Positions 1 through 8,726 of a stretch of DNA of 14,647 nucleotides are shown piece after piece. Every line of letters starts with the position of its first letter. Position 1 is the stretch's first letter. Source of the DNA: Ignavibacteria bacterium UBA6688 (lineage in GTDB: Bacteria; Bacteroidota; Ignavibacteria; UBA10030); assembly GCA_002454845.1 (NCBI GenBank), contig DKJQ01000086.1, positions 7,927-22,573 of the forward strand, in the 5' to 3' direction. The notes below the pieces were generated by a model. The model searched no databases and was not told the DNA's origin. It worked only from the letters and a program-made list of their open reading frames with translations. A program made the translations under genes and the position numbers.

Positions 1-3000
1 GGCCCTCAGAATTTCAGCTACAATCGGATCTCGAACAATGGATCGTATGGGCTCTGGTGTTACAACGCGAACGATCTTGTGACGATTCTGGCGGACACCA
101 TCGTCAACAACGGCGAGGAAGGCATCATCACTTCGAAAGCCGCGATCAACAACAACATCCTGCAGGGAAACAGGTACCCGATCGCGTTGTTTGGTCGGGT
201 CGGAAGCTTTTACAGCGGCAACACGATCTCCGGCAACACGTACAACAACGTGATGGCGTTGCGCATCAACAGAACGGAGGAGAGTTTCTCTGACACCCTG
301 AAATTCCTGGTCCCTGCAGGAATGCTTCCCGGTACGTACACGCTGATCGAGAACACGCCGGGATGGGGGGTCCTCAGCGGCCAGTCGCTGAAGATCGAAC
401 CGGGCGTCAAGATCAAGTTGAATTCGGGTTTGTATCTCCGGGTCGATGGAACCCTCATCGCCGATGCAAGCGGGGGCGATCCCATCGTGTTCACATCGTA
501 CCGTGACGCCACCGCCGGAGGGAAAACGAACCTTGCCACGGACAACAGCGCACCGTCACCCGGCGATTGGCGGTACGTCCGCATTCGCACAAGCGGCGCC
601 AACAATACCGTTCTGAACAACGTCATCTTCAAATATGGCGGGACGGACGGGTGGGGGAATCTCTGGATTGAAAGCAACATTACCCTCGGGACACCCATCC
701 GCAACATCGTTAGCCGGAAATCCAGCAACATCGGAATTCGCGTGGCCGACGGTGTGATCACCTTCGAAAACGCAGCCATCGACAGCAACGGTTCGTATGG
801 ACTCTATGTGGAAGGGAACCGGCCATCCAATGTCGCGATCCGAAACAGCGTGATTCAGGACAATGGCAGCGGTCAAGGGCTTCGCTGTGTGAATCAGTCG
901 GCGTTCTCAGAAGTCTCCAATTGCATCATCCGAAGGAACGGAAGCTGGGGAATTGGGGTGGACGATGGGACGATACCACAGACCTTCAGCGGTAACACCA
1001 TAACGAACAATGGGACCGGCGGGATCTACAACAGCAGTTCGAGCGTGCCGGCAGCAAGTCTGCTTTTCAGCGGGAACATCATCACCGATCATGCCGGTGA
1101 AGGGATCCTCAGCTCGCGGGCCCGCTTCATCGACAACCGCATCGAACGAAATCGGTACCCGTTGGCGGTCTGGCGGGCGCTTGGCAACATCTACACCGAC
1201 CCCAGCGGGAGCGATGGAAATATTATAGCAAGCAATGTATACAACAACGCGATCGCGATCTGGGACGGCGAAATTTTCGATACGTTGAAGGTCACCTTCC
1301 CCCAAGCCATAACCTCAAAGACCTATGTTGCCATTTATGACTTCACGGTGAATTCGGGAAAGACATTGGTGATTGAGCCGGGCGTCAAAATCAAGTTTCA
1401 ACAGATCCCCGCCAATGATTGGCAAAGCTTGCAGGTCAACGGAACCCTTATCGCCGAAGGAACGTCGGCAAATCCGATCATCTTCACTTCGTGGCGTGAC
1501 AGCACCGTCGGAGGCAAAACGACCGCCGTGACCGACTTTGGTGTTCCCGCCCCCGGTGACTGGCACTACATCTGGTTCCGCAACGGGAGCGGCGCGTCCC
1601 GTATTCGTTACTGCGAGTTTAAGTTCGGCGGCCGTTCCGGCATCGAGGCCGCAGTACGATTTGAGGATAACGTATCGCCGATCGTCTTTTCCAACAACCT
1701 TATCCGCAAGTCGTTGTCGGCCGGAATTTTCATCCTGTATTCCAACCTCACGATCGACAGCACAACCGTCGACAGCTGCAGTAGTTATGGAATACGGATC
1801 TATCAAGACAGCCGCGCCGGTCTGTCCTTGAGACACAGTAAGGTAAATTACAACGGTTCCTATGGCTTGTACCTTGAATCACCAGGAAAAGTGGGCCTTG
1901 TGTCAAACACCCAGTTCATCGGGAATAACTCGACGGGTGTGTACCTTAACAACAACAGCGTTCCGCTCTCCTTTTTGACCAACATCGTTCGTCAGAATAA
2001 CGGCCATGGCCTTATCGCCCTATCCCGAAACGATGCACTCGATACCTTGCTGGTGGTCGCGGACAATCTGTTCGAGAACAATGCTCTCGTGGGTCTTTAT
2101 TCATCCCGCGCGTACATCGTCGATAACACATTCACAGGCAATCGATTCGCAATCGGCGTCCTTGGACAAATCTCGCTGGCCGGTACGGGAACCGCCAACG
2201 GCAATGTGTATCAAAACAACACGATCACTGCCAATACCTTCAACGATGTTCTGATAACGGAGGGGAGCGTTTTTGGAGTGCTGGGTGGATCGTATCCTGC
2301 CGGCTACACCTCGAAGGTTATTGCCGTAAGAGGAGATCTTACCGTTCCGGGAGGCGAGTCGCTTACCGTTGCACCCGGGACCATCGTCAAGTTCCCGCTG
2401 GAATTCGGGAGCGGAAGATTTCAGGTGGATGGCGTCCTGATATCGGAGGGCACGTCCTCGAACAAGGTCGTCTTTACATCATGGAAAGACGATTCGTTCG
2501 GTGGAGATTCCAATGGAGATGCGAATGCTTCGGTACCCGCCCCCAGCGACTGGGACATGATCTACCTCAACGGTGCCCAGAACAACGCTTCCACCATCTT
2601 TCAAACGATCATCCGGTATGGAGGCCGCACCGGAAACGGGAACATCCTGTGGAGCAGCAACTCGGCTCCAATGGATTCCAGTTTTAGCTCGTTCAGTGGC
2701 AACTACGGCCTGTATATGAGTAACGCCTCTCCCGTCGTGACCGCGACGGAAGTCCACAGCAACCCGACCGGGATCCGGGTACAGGGCTCATCCAATCCGG
2801 TTTTCCATAGGAATAACATCCGGGACAACACAACTAATGGACTCTGGAACCAAACAAGCAACACGATCGACGCAACAAACAACTATTGGGGGGCGGCAAG
2901 CGGTCCACTCGTCAACCAGTTATCAGACCAGAACCTCACCGGGACAGGGAATAGAATCAACTTAAATCCGGGCCCAGTGACTTATCGACCCTTCCTGACC

Positions 3001-3921
3001 TCACGCTCCGGCATTCTCCTGGGCGACGTGAGCGAAGACGGCACAATCAGCGCTTATGATGGAGCCCTGGTCCTGCAGCACACAGTCAGCATTATTACCC
3101 TTGGTCCTTCGCAACTCGCTGCAGCAGACGTGAGCGGAGCCGAGTCCGTGACGGCCTTCGATGCATCCTTGATCCTGCGGCATGTGGTCGGTCTCATTAC
3201 CGGATTCCCCGGAGCGGGAAAACTTGTCGGCGAGACGACCCTGGCCTCCGCGTTCACCTTCCGGATCGAGCGACCATCGGATACGGAAATCCACCTTGTC
3301 CTGAATCTCAAGAAAACCGTCCCGATTTATGCAACGGAGCTGACGATCGGATTTCTAGCCAGCGCTGTCGGGCCGGTGTCCATCCAGAAAACCGCACTCT
3401 CCGAGAAGATGTCGATGGAATCAAGGCTCGAAGAGGAAACGGTGCGGATCTCACTCGCCGGCATCCAACCGATTACCGATGAGGGGGACGTCCTGCGCCT
3501 GATCTTCAATCTGAAAGGAACATCCACCGTTCAGTTTGATGTCAAACGTTTGCTCCTCAACGAAAAGAACATGACTAGCGAAGCGTCCGGTGTCGCAGTC
3601 GGTATCGAGGAAGAAGAATCGATCCCAACGACGTTTGGGCTGGAGCAAAACTACCCAAATCCTTTCAATCCGAGCACGACGATCCGGTATCAACTCCCCA
3701 CCGCCAGCACCGTCAGCATCAGGGTGTTCGACATGCTGGGGCAGGAAGTGAGAACACTTCTGGAGACTACTCAACCTGCCGGACGGTATAGCATCGTGTG
3801 GGATGGAACCAACAGTGCCGGCAAAGCGCTTGCCAGCGGACTCTACCTCTATCGCATTCAAGCTGCCGGCGAAGAGAAACAAACGTTTACGCTGGTCAAG
3901 AAAATGGTGCTTCTTAAATAG
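1..3921 (+). CDS. Secreted parallel beta-helix protein with dockerin-like module and T9SS sorting domain (5'-truncated)
   Basis: The frame is open from base 1, so the true start lies upstream; the in-frame GTG at 79 sits inside the helix repeats and is not the start. Counting base 1 as codon 1, 1306 residues are visible. Residues 1 to about 980 are Asn/Gly/Ser-rich parallel beta-helix coils with recurring NGSYGLY-like rungs, arranged in super-repeats of about 330 residues. The helix closes with NNYWGAASGP (residues 960-969), typical of the end of such helices. A dockerin-like region follows (about 1007-1070), then a beta-sandwich resembling a cohesin fold (about 1080-1200), then a type A T9SS sorting domain with NYPNPFNPSTTIRYQLP from about residue 1217. 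The likely role is a surface-attached or released adhesin or polysaccharide-binding protein. No catalytic residues are recognisable, so a lyase or hydrolase activity is possible but unsupported. Family calls are confident; function is unknown. Confidence 0.9.
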   Translation, partial: GPQNFSYNRISNNGSYGLWCYNANDLVTILADTIVNNGEEGIITSKAAINNNILQGNRYPIALFGRVGSFYSGNTISGNTYNNVMALRINRTEESFSDTLKFLVPAGMLPGTYTLIENTPGWGVLSGQSLKIEPGVKIKLNSGLYLRVDGTLIADASGGDPIVFTSYRDATAGGKTNLATDNSAPSPGDWRYVRIRTSGANNTVLNNVIFKYGGTDGWGNLWIESNITLGTPIRNIVSRKSSNIGIRVADGVITFENAAIDSNGSYGLYVEGNRPSNVAIRNSVIQDNGSGQGLRCVNQSAFSEVSNCIIRRNGSWGIGVDDGTIPQTFSGNTITNNGTGGIYNSSSSVPAASLLFSGNIITDHAGEGILSSRARFIDNRIERNRYPLAVWRALGNIYTDPSGSDGNIIASNVYNNAIAIWDGEIFDTLKVTFPQAITSKTYVAIYDFTVNSGKTLVIEPGVKIKFQQIPANDWQSLQVNGTLIAEGTSANPIIFTSWRDSTVGGKTTAVTDFGVPAPGDWHYIWFRNGSGASRIRYCEFKFGGRSGIEAAVRFEDNVSPIVFSNNLIRKSLSAGIFILYSNLTIDSTTVDSCSSYGIRIYQDSRAGLSLRHSKVNYNGSYGLYLESPGKVGLVSNTQFIGNNSTGVYLNNNSVPLSFLTNIVRQNNGHGLIALSRNDALDTLLVVADNLFENNALVGLYSSRAYIVDNTFTGNRFAIGVLGQISLAGTGTANGNVYQNNTITANTFNDVLITEGSVFGVLGGSYPAGYTSKVIAVRGDLTVPGGESLTVAPGTIVKFPLEFGSGRFQVDGVLISEGTSSNKVVFTSWKDDSFGGDSNGDANASVPAPSDWDMIYLNGAQNNASTIFQTIIRYGGRTGNGNILWSSNSAPMDSSFSSFSGNYGLYMSNASPVVTATEVHSNPTGIRVQGSSNPVFHRNNIRDNTTNGLWNQTSNTIDATNNYWGAASGPLVNQLSDQNLTGTGNRINLNPGPVTYRPFLTSRSGILLGDVSEDGTISAYDGALVLQHTVSIITLGPSQLAAADVSGAESVTAFDASLILRHVVGLITGFPGAGKLVGETTLASAFTFRIERPSDTEIHLVLNLKKTVPIYATELTIGFLASAVGPVSIQKTALSEKMSMESRLEEETVRISLAGIQPITDEGDVLRLIFNLKGTSTVQFDVKRLLLNEKNMTSEASGVAVGIEEEESIPTTFGLEQNYPNPFNPSTTIRYQLPTASTVSIRVFDMLGQEVRTLLETTQPAGRYSIVWDGTNSAGKALASGLYLYRIQAAGEEKQTFTLVKKMVLLK
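289..2880 (+). repeat. Three long in-frame super-repeats (about 330 codons) in the beta-helix protein
   Basis: Each unit has a linker strand, then a [I/V][E/A]PGxxxK element, a VDGTLIAEGT-like element, the anchor FTS[Y/W][R/K]D, a PxPxDW element, a [F/Y]GG turn and helix rungs. The FTS(Y/W)(R/K)D anchors end at 507, 1500 and 2490, so the spacing is 993 and 990 bases (331 and 330 codons). The third unit is shorter after its anchor and runs into the helix cap near 2880. Sequence between copies has diverged, so this is old duplication rather than recent tandem amplification. Earlier copies may lie upstream of the window, because base 1 is already within a rung. Confidence 0.75.
3019..3201 (+). 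other. Dockerin type I-like pair of calcium-binding loops (within the beta-helix protein)
   Basis: The first segment reads GDVSEDGTISAYDGALVLQH. Its loop starts at the Asp codon at 3025 and has Asp, Ser, Asp, Thr, Ser and Asp at positions 1, 3, 5, 7, 9 and 12, an F-hand-type loop followed by a helix. The second segment reads ADVSGAESVTAFDASLILRH, with its loop starting at 3127. It keeps Asp at positions 1 and 12 but has Ala at 5 and Glu at 6, where Asp and Gly are usual. Both are followed by a hydrophobic helix ending in xHxVx. Duplicated loop-helix segments about 34 residues apart define dockerin type I. In cellulosomes such modules bind cohesins; in this lineage many free-standing dockerin-like modules have no proven partner. 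Confidence 0.8.
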
Positions 3922-3950
3922 GACAAAGGGTCCTCCAGGTGCAACGGAAT

Positions 3951-3980
3951 CCCAAGGCGGGCGTAACCGCCGGGTTTCTT
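3951..3980 (+). terminator. Possible intrinsic terminator between the two surface-protein genes
   Basis: CCC (3951-3953), a two-base AA bulge and GGCGG (3956-3960) can pair with CCGCC (3967-3971) and GGG (3972-3974) around the loop GCGTAA. TTTCTT follows at 3975-3980. The stem is GC-rich and correctly placed 30 bases after the stop, but the bulge and the interrupted T-run make it weaker than the terminator at 10551. Read-through into the next gene is possible. Confidence 0.45.
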
Positions 3981-4008
3981 CGTTGAAAGCATTCGCGTCC
4001 ACTGAGCG

Positions 4009-7000
4009 ATGACGGACTCCAAACTCATGAAACGAAGCATTCAAATCCTGTTGATCGTTGCACTGTGGCTCTGCCCGACGGCATGGTCCTCCGCCCAATC
4101 GGTGCAACTGAGCTTTCCCGATACGACGGTGCAAAAGGGGGATACGCTTTACATCCCGCTTCGTGTGACATCGCTCAACGGGCTCAACGTTCTCTCCGCA
4201 CAAATCAACTTCTCGTACAACGCGGGTCAGGTCCAGGTCCTCGGGATCGAAACTGCAGGCACACTTACACAGAGCCTCGGCAATGTGGTGTTCAATACAA
4301 CGACCCGGCAATTCGCATTTGCCGTAACAACACCGCTCAGCGGATCGGGTGACCTCGTCAAACTGCGCGTGGCCATCTCGGGTTCCCCCTCCACCCTGAG
4401 CGACTCCTTGAAAATTTCCGGCGCCGTCCTGAACGAGGGAACACCGACTGTATCTCGTCGAAACGGCCGTGTACGCATTCTGGCGCTCACACTTTCCCCC
4501 AAGAATCCGCCAACAACGCTCGTCGTGGGCGACTCGCTTCAGTTCAGCCTTGCGGGGGACGTGCTTCCGCCCGTCACGTGGACCTCCTCCTCACCGGCAG
4601 TTGCTACGCTGGACGCCAATGGGAAACTTCGCGCGCTCGCAGTCGGGCAGCTCAAGGTTTTTGGCGCGGACAGTCGAGGCCTGAAAGACTCCAGCAACCT
4701 TTTCGCTATCAACCCGGCAACACTTCGCAGCCTCACGGTGTCTGTCCGCGACACGATGCGGACAAGAACATTGACCTTCGACCTTCCGCTGACGATCTCG
4801 GATGTTTCGTCGCTGGGGATCATCGCCGGTCAATTCACAATGAACTTCGGAAGCAACGTCCTTCAGGCGCTGGACGTCATCCCGGCCGGCACGATGACAG
4901 CCTCCTGGTCACCACCTGCATTCTCCATTTCCAGTGGAAGAATCGACATTGCGCTCGCGGGAACGACGCCGTTGTCGGGAGCGGGCACTCTCGTCTATGT
5001 TCGATTCCGGGTCCTTCAGGCAGCACCGGGACAAACGACCATAAGCATCCTCAACCCTGTTTTCAATGAAGACCTCGAAGCCAATGCGGTCAACGCAACC
5101 TTCACACCGCTGGCTGCACCCATTGTCGTTATTTCACCATCAACTTCCATTCTGACCCGCGGAAGCACCCTTCAGTTCTCCGTCACGAGTGGAGGGACGC
5201 CTCCCTACACGTGGAGCAGCAGTCAAACGGGCGTTGCATCGATCAATCCTTCGACCGGGTTGCTGACAGCCCAGGCACGGGGGACCACCAACGTGAGCGT
5301 GATCGATGGACTAGGGTTTACCGCTGCCACAGGATCCATCGTGGTGAATGATATTCGCGCCCTCCTACCCGATTCTGCAGTCGCTGTCGCGGACTCCATC
5401 GAGATGCCGGTGATCGTCGAAAACTTGACAGGGCTGGGAATCCTCGCGTACGAATTCAGAATTGTCTATAACCCGGGCGTCGTGAGGTTTCGAGACCTGA
5501 TTTTACCAGGTACGATGAGTAGCGCGTTTACCGTGACCGCGCGAGACACGCTTGATACGCTCAGAGTTGCGGCTGCAGGAACTTCGGCTCTCGCCGGGGG
5601 AGGAACACTCCTGAAGATCCGGTTCAAGGCTGTCGACACGGCCTCCATCGGCAATTTCAGTCCGCTCCATTTTACCAGGTTCCGTTTCAACGAAGCGGGG
5701 CCCTCAACGCCGACTGCCACAACCTTGGATGGTCGCATCGGTATCGGGAGTCTCCCGCCCTCCGTACCAGTTCTTCTCCTGCCTGCCAATGGCGCGAACA
5801 ACGTTCCCCTCACTCCGACACTGACCTGGAGCGAACCGTCGGGAGCCACCAGTTATCATCTTCAGGTGTCAACTGCTCCGACGTTCGACGCCGGGACAAT
5901 CGCTGTTGATCAGGGGAGTATTGTTGCAGCCACCTTTGATCTTTCCGGATTGCTGAACTCGACAACGTACTTCTGGAGGGTCAGCGCCGTCGGGGTTGGT
6001 GGATCCAGCTCGTATTCTCTTGCGCTCAGTTTCACGACCGTTGTGGCTCCGCCCGCTGCCCCTGTTGCCAATCCAGCCACGGGTATCACATCGACCGGAT
6101 TTGTAGCCTCATGGTCCAGCGTCTCGGGTGCCACCGAGTACAGGCTCGACGTCTCCAACGATAATTTCGTCACATTTGTGAGCGGTTATGAAAACCTTCT
6201 CATCGTCGGCATATCACAGAACGTGACCGGGCTGGCATCGAACACCGCGTATTCATTTCGAGTGCGAGCCGGCAATGTGGGTGGTTCAAGTCCGAATTCC
6301 AGCGTCATCAACGTGACCACCCTTCCGCCGCCCCCCGCAGCACCCAATGCCCTCACGGCATCGAACATTACCCAGTCCGGATTCACTGCAAACTGGGATG
6401 CTGTTGCAGGGACCACCGGTTATCAGCTGGACATTTCAAGCGATAATTTCACAACGTTCATCGCGGGGTACAACAGCTTCTCAACAACCAGTATTTCGCA
6501 CGCCGTTGGCGGATTGAGTGCAGCCACGCTGTACCAATATCGGGTCCGTGCAGTGAACGTGGCCGGGCCGGGCACAAACTCTGCTACCATCTCCGTCACA
6601 ACGCTGGTCTCCCTCCCTTCCGTGCCGGTACTCGTCTCCCCGGCCGATCTTTCGATAGGCGTCGTCGCATCCCCCACGTTATCGTGGACGGGTGGGGGAG
6701 CGGGAACCACATTCACGATCGAACTAGCCACGACGGGGGTATTTGATGCCGGTTCGATGGTAACGACGCAGAGCGGCCTCACAGCGACGAGTTTCGACCC
6801 GAGCACACTCCAGTACAGCACAACATACTTTTGGCGTGTCAACGCGACGAACGCAGCGGGCACGAGTGCATATTCAACCATCTGGAATTTCACAACACAA
6901 GTTGATCCGCCCCCCACAAACCCTGCCCCGACGATCGTTTCACTCACTCCCCCCTCTGCAAGTCGGGGAGATACCACAGCAATCGTCCTAACCGGGACGA

Positions 7001-8646
7001 ACTTCCTCGCCTCGGCGACCACATTTTCGTTCGGTACGGATGTGACCGTCCCCGGGCTGACGATCCAATCCCTCACTCAGGCTTCGGTAAGCCTTGCGAT
7101 CCCGCTGTCGGTTTCGACGGGCACGCGTACCGTCTTCGTTACAAATTCCGCGCCCGGTGGCGGAACGGACTCTCTCTCCCTCGGATTAGCCATTGTCAAC
7201 CCGATCCCCACTCTCACCGGAGTATTTCCGGACACGGGGAGCCGGACGCAGACTCTGAACGTGGTCCTCAAAGGCTCAAAGTTCATTGACGGTGTGACCT
7301 CCGTGTCGTTCGGAGAGGGATTCACGCTCAACACCCTTACGGTCGACAGTTCGACGGGTCTCACCGCCAACGTTACGATCAGTCCAGCAGCACTCCTGGG
7401 CCCGAGGGACGTGACCGTCACCAATAGCGCGCCTGTTGGAGGAATTTCGACGCGAGGCAACGGCTTTGTGGTGGTCAACCCAATTCCGACGGTCGCAGGC
7501 ATCTCCCCCACTGCAGGTGCGATCGGTCAGCATGTGATCGTCACATTTTCAGGAACGGGGTTCGTCAAGGGGGCAACATCCGTAAGTTTTGGAACGGACA
7601 TAACTCTTGACTCCATTCAAGTCGAAACTCCAACGATGCTCCGCGCATACATTTCTATCGCATCCACCGCAACTCCCGGTCCACGCGATGTCTCGCTTAC
7701 GAATACACCACCGGGTGGCGGGGCGGTTGTTTTGCCTGCTGCGTTTTCCATCGGCAACGCGGCGCCGCTCATCCACGCCATCGTTCCTGATTCCGCCGTG
7801 CGGGGCCAGACTCTGTCGATGACGGTTCTTGGAGCAAACTTTGTCGATGCAGGGACGACGATCGATTTCGGCCCCGACATTGTCGTTTCCGGACTCTCCG
7901 TGGTCTCTGATTCTTTGTTGAATCTGCAGGTATCCGTTCCGGCGGAAGTCGCCGCCGGGTCAAGACCTGTCTCCGTGACCATCGCTCCCCCTGGTGGAGG
8001 CAGCGCCTCGCTTGCGAATGGGTTCATCGTCTTGAATCCACTTCCATCACTTTCCTCCGCAACGCCATCGGAAGGGGGGAGAGGAAGTGTGTTGAACGTT
8101 ACCGTGATCGGTTCCGGATTTTTCTCGGATGCGACCACAGTTTCATTCGGAGCGGGAATCACCGTTCAGTCCAGCTCCGTCATCAGTCAGACAGAACTCT
8201 CTGCAACCATTGCAATCGACCCTGCGGCTGATCTCGGTGGTCGAACAGTCACCATCGTGAACATCGCACCCGGGGGCGGAATTGCCACGCTTGCAGGGGG
8301 CTTCACGGTTACCACGTCGACGCCTACCGGATTAGACGGCGATCAGTCGATGATTCCCACACGCTACGAATTGTTTGAAAACTACCCCAACCCCTTTAAT
8401 CCCAGCACCACCATACGGTTTTCTCTGCCGTTGGAGAGTTCCGTGCGATTGACGGTTTTGTCCCTCCTTGGCACTGAAATCACCATGCTCACCCGTTCGG
8501 TGTATCCAGCCGGCGTGCATGAAGTCCGGTTTGAAGCCGGGAACATTTCCACCGGTGTCTATGTATTGCGGCTCGAAGCAAACGCCACGGGACAGGACAA
8601 TTCTCAACCGTTCACCGCGACAAGAAAACTCCTCCTTCTTCGCTGA
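4009..8646 (+). CDS. Giant multidomain surface protein: cohesin-like/Big_2, FN3-like, IPT/TIG, T9SS sorting domain
   Basis: This 1545-residue protein has a Sec signal peptide (basic MKRS, hydrophobic core, probable cleavage near Ala-Gln at 29-30). The start is ATG 4009 or, equally plausibly, ATG 4027, immediately before the Lys-Arg; neither has a clear Shine-Dalgarno sequence. Domains in order: cohesin-like 31-157, Big_2 Ig-like 159-234, cohesin-like 238-365, Big_2 370-448, cohesin-like 449-580, four fibronectin-III-like domains (583-678, 679-771, 772-866, 867-964), five IPT/TIG domains from 970 to 1436, then a type A T9SS sorting domain with NYPNPFNPSTTIRFSLP at 1458-1474 and a basic KLLLLR end. 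The cohesin-like units share the pattern of a GDT or similar start, an NxxGL turn and an LSGxGxLxxxRF strand. No catalytic domain is visible, which fits an adhesin, stalk or scaffold at the outer surface. It lies 87 bases after the dockerin-bearing gene. Domain calls are by pattern; exact borders are approximate. Confidence 0.9.
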   Translation: MTDSKLMKRSIQILLIVALWLCPTAWSSAQSVQLSFPDTTVQKGDTLYIPLRVTSLNGLNVLSAQINFSYNAGQVQVLGIETAGTLTQSLGNVVFNTTTRQFAFAVTTPLSGSGDLVKLRVAISGSPSTLSDSLKISGAVLNEGTPTVSRRNGRVRILALTLSPKNPPTTLVVGDSLQFSLAGDVLPPVTWTSSSPAVATLDANGKLRALAVGQLKVFGADSRGLKDSSNLFAINPATLRSLTVSVRDTMRTRTLTFDLPLTISDVSSLGIIAGQFTMNFGSNVLQALDVIPAGTMTASWSPPAFSISSGRIDIALAGTTPLSGAGTLVYVRFRVLQAAPGQTTISILNPVFNEDLEANAVNATFTPLAAPIVVISPSTSILTRGSTLQFSVTSGGTPPYTWSSSQTGVASINPSTGLLTAQARGTTNVSVIDGLGFTAATGSIVVNDIRALLPDSAVAVADSIEMPVIVENLTGLGILAYEFRIVYNPGVVRFRDLILPGTMSSAFTVTARDTLDTLRVAAAGTSALAGGGTLLKIRFKAVDTASIGNFSPLHFTRFRFNEAGPSTPTATTLDGRIGIGSLPPSVPVLLLPANGANNVPLTPTLTWSEPSGATSYHLQVSTAPTFDAGTIAVDQGSIVAATFDLSGLLNSTTYFWRVSAVGVGGSSSYSLALSFTTVVAPPAAPVANPATGITSTGFVASWSSVSGATEYRLDVSNDNFVTFVSGYENLLIVGISQNVTGLASNTAYSFRVRAGNVGGSSPNSSVINVTTLPPPPAAPNALTASNITQSGFTANWDAVAGTTGYQLDISSDNFTTFIAGYNSFSTTSISHAVGGLSAATLYQYRVRAVNVAGPGTNSATISVTTLVSLPSVPVLVSPADLSIGVVASPTLSWTGGGAGTTFTIELATTGVFDAGSMVTTQSGLTATSFDPSTLQYSTTYFWRVNATNAAGTSAYSTIWNFTTQVDPPPTNPAPTIVSLTPPSASRGDTTAIVLTGTNFLASATTFSFGTDVTVPGLTIQSLTQASVSLAIPLSVSTGTRTVFVTNSAPGGGTDSLSLGLAIVNPIPTLTGVFPDTGSRTQTLNVVLKGSKFIDGVTSVSFGEGFTLNTLTVDSSTGLTANVTISPAALLGPRDVTVTNSAPVGGISTRGNGFVVVNPIPTVAGISPTAGAIGQHVIVTFSGTGFVKGATSVSFGTDITLDSIQVETPTMLRAYISIASTATPGPRDVSLTNTPPGGGAVVLPAAFSIGNAAPLIHAIVPDSAVRGQTLSMTVLGANFVDAGTTIDFGPDIVVSGLSVVSDSLLNLQVSVPAEVAAGSRPVSVTIAPPGGGSASLANGFIVLNPLPSLSSATPSEGGRGSVLNVTVIGSGFFSDATTVSFGAGITVQSSSVISQTELSATIAIDPAADLGGRTVTIVNIAPGGGIATLAGGFTVTTSTPTGLDGDQSMIPTRYELFENYPNPFNPSTTIRFSLPLESSVRLTVLSLLGTEITMLTRSVYPAGVHEVRFEAGNISTGVYVLRLEANATGQDNSQPFTATRKLLLLR
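6919..8313 (+). repeat. Five tandem IPT/TIG Ig-like repeats (within the multidomain protein)
   Basis: Units start at 6919, 7198, 7477, 7753 and 8035, giving steps of 279, 279, 276 and 282 bases (about 93 codons) with no linkers. Each starts N(P/A)xP, then has a (S/T)P-type turn, a G(T/S)xF strand, a TxxxFG strand and a closing PGGG segment. IPT/TIG arrays usually act as rigid stalks in bacterial surface proteins and here lead straight to the sorting domain. The DNA copies have diverged, so recent recombination between them is not evident. Confidence 0.8.
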
Positions 8647-8676
8647 TTCTGTCCCGTTCTCCCCGAAGCACACGTG

Positions 8677-8692
8677 AACGTTGGGAAACGTT
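8677..8692 (+). promoter_or_regulatory. Twin AACGTT palindromes forming a short hairpin
   Basis: AACGTT occurs at 8677-8682 and again at 8687-8692, separated by GGGA. Each copy is self-complementary, so the pair can form a 6-bp hairpin or serve as two half-sites. A CACGTG palindrome abuts it at 8671-8676. It lies 31 bases after the stop of the surface protein and overlaps the putative upstream element of the next promoter. It has no T-run, so it is a poor terminator. An operator role is only a possibility. Confidence 0.25.
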
Positions 8693-8723
8693 TGAATCTC
8701 TGCCTACCAAGTGCTACCTTTTG
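8691..8723 (+). promoter_or_regulatory. Possible Bacteroidota-type promoter for the M28 peptidase
   Basis: TTTG at 8691-8694 is followed after 20 bases by TACCTTTTG at 8715-8723. This approximates the Bacteroidota promoter pattern TTTG / TAnnTTTG with one extra T. Transcription would begin near 8730, giving a 5' leader of about 80 bases before the ATG at 8809. The extra base and the uncertain phylum keep confidence low. Confidence 0.35.
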
Positions 8724-8726
8724 ACG

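Noticed and set aside
3025..3162. Reading the dockerin/cohesin content as a true cellulosome
   Set aside because: No glycoside hydrolase, carbohydrate-binding module or S-layer anchor is visible, and anchoring is by T9SS signals. Only a cohesin-dockerin-like pairing can be proposed.
3451..4311. Minus-strand open frame (286 codons) spanning the gap between the two surface-protein genes
   Set aside because: It overlaps the T9SS domain of one gene and the signal peptide and first cohesin-like domain of the next; its translation is low in familiar motifs and Cys/His/Arg-rich as antisense shadows are.
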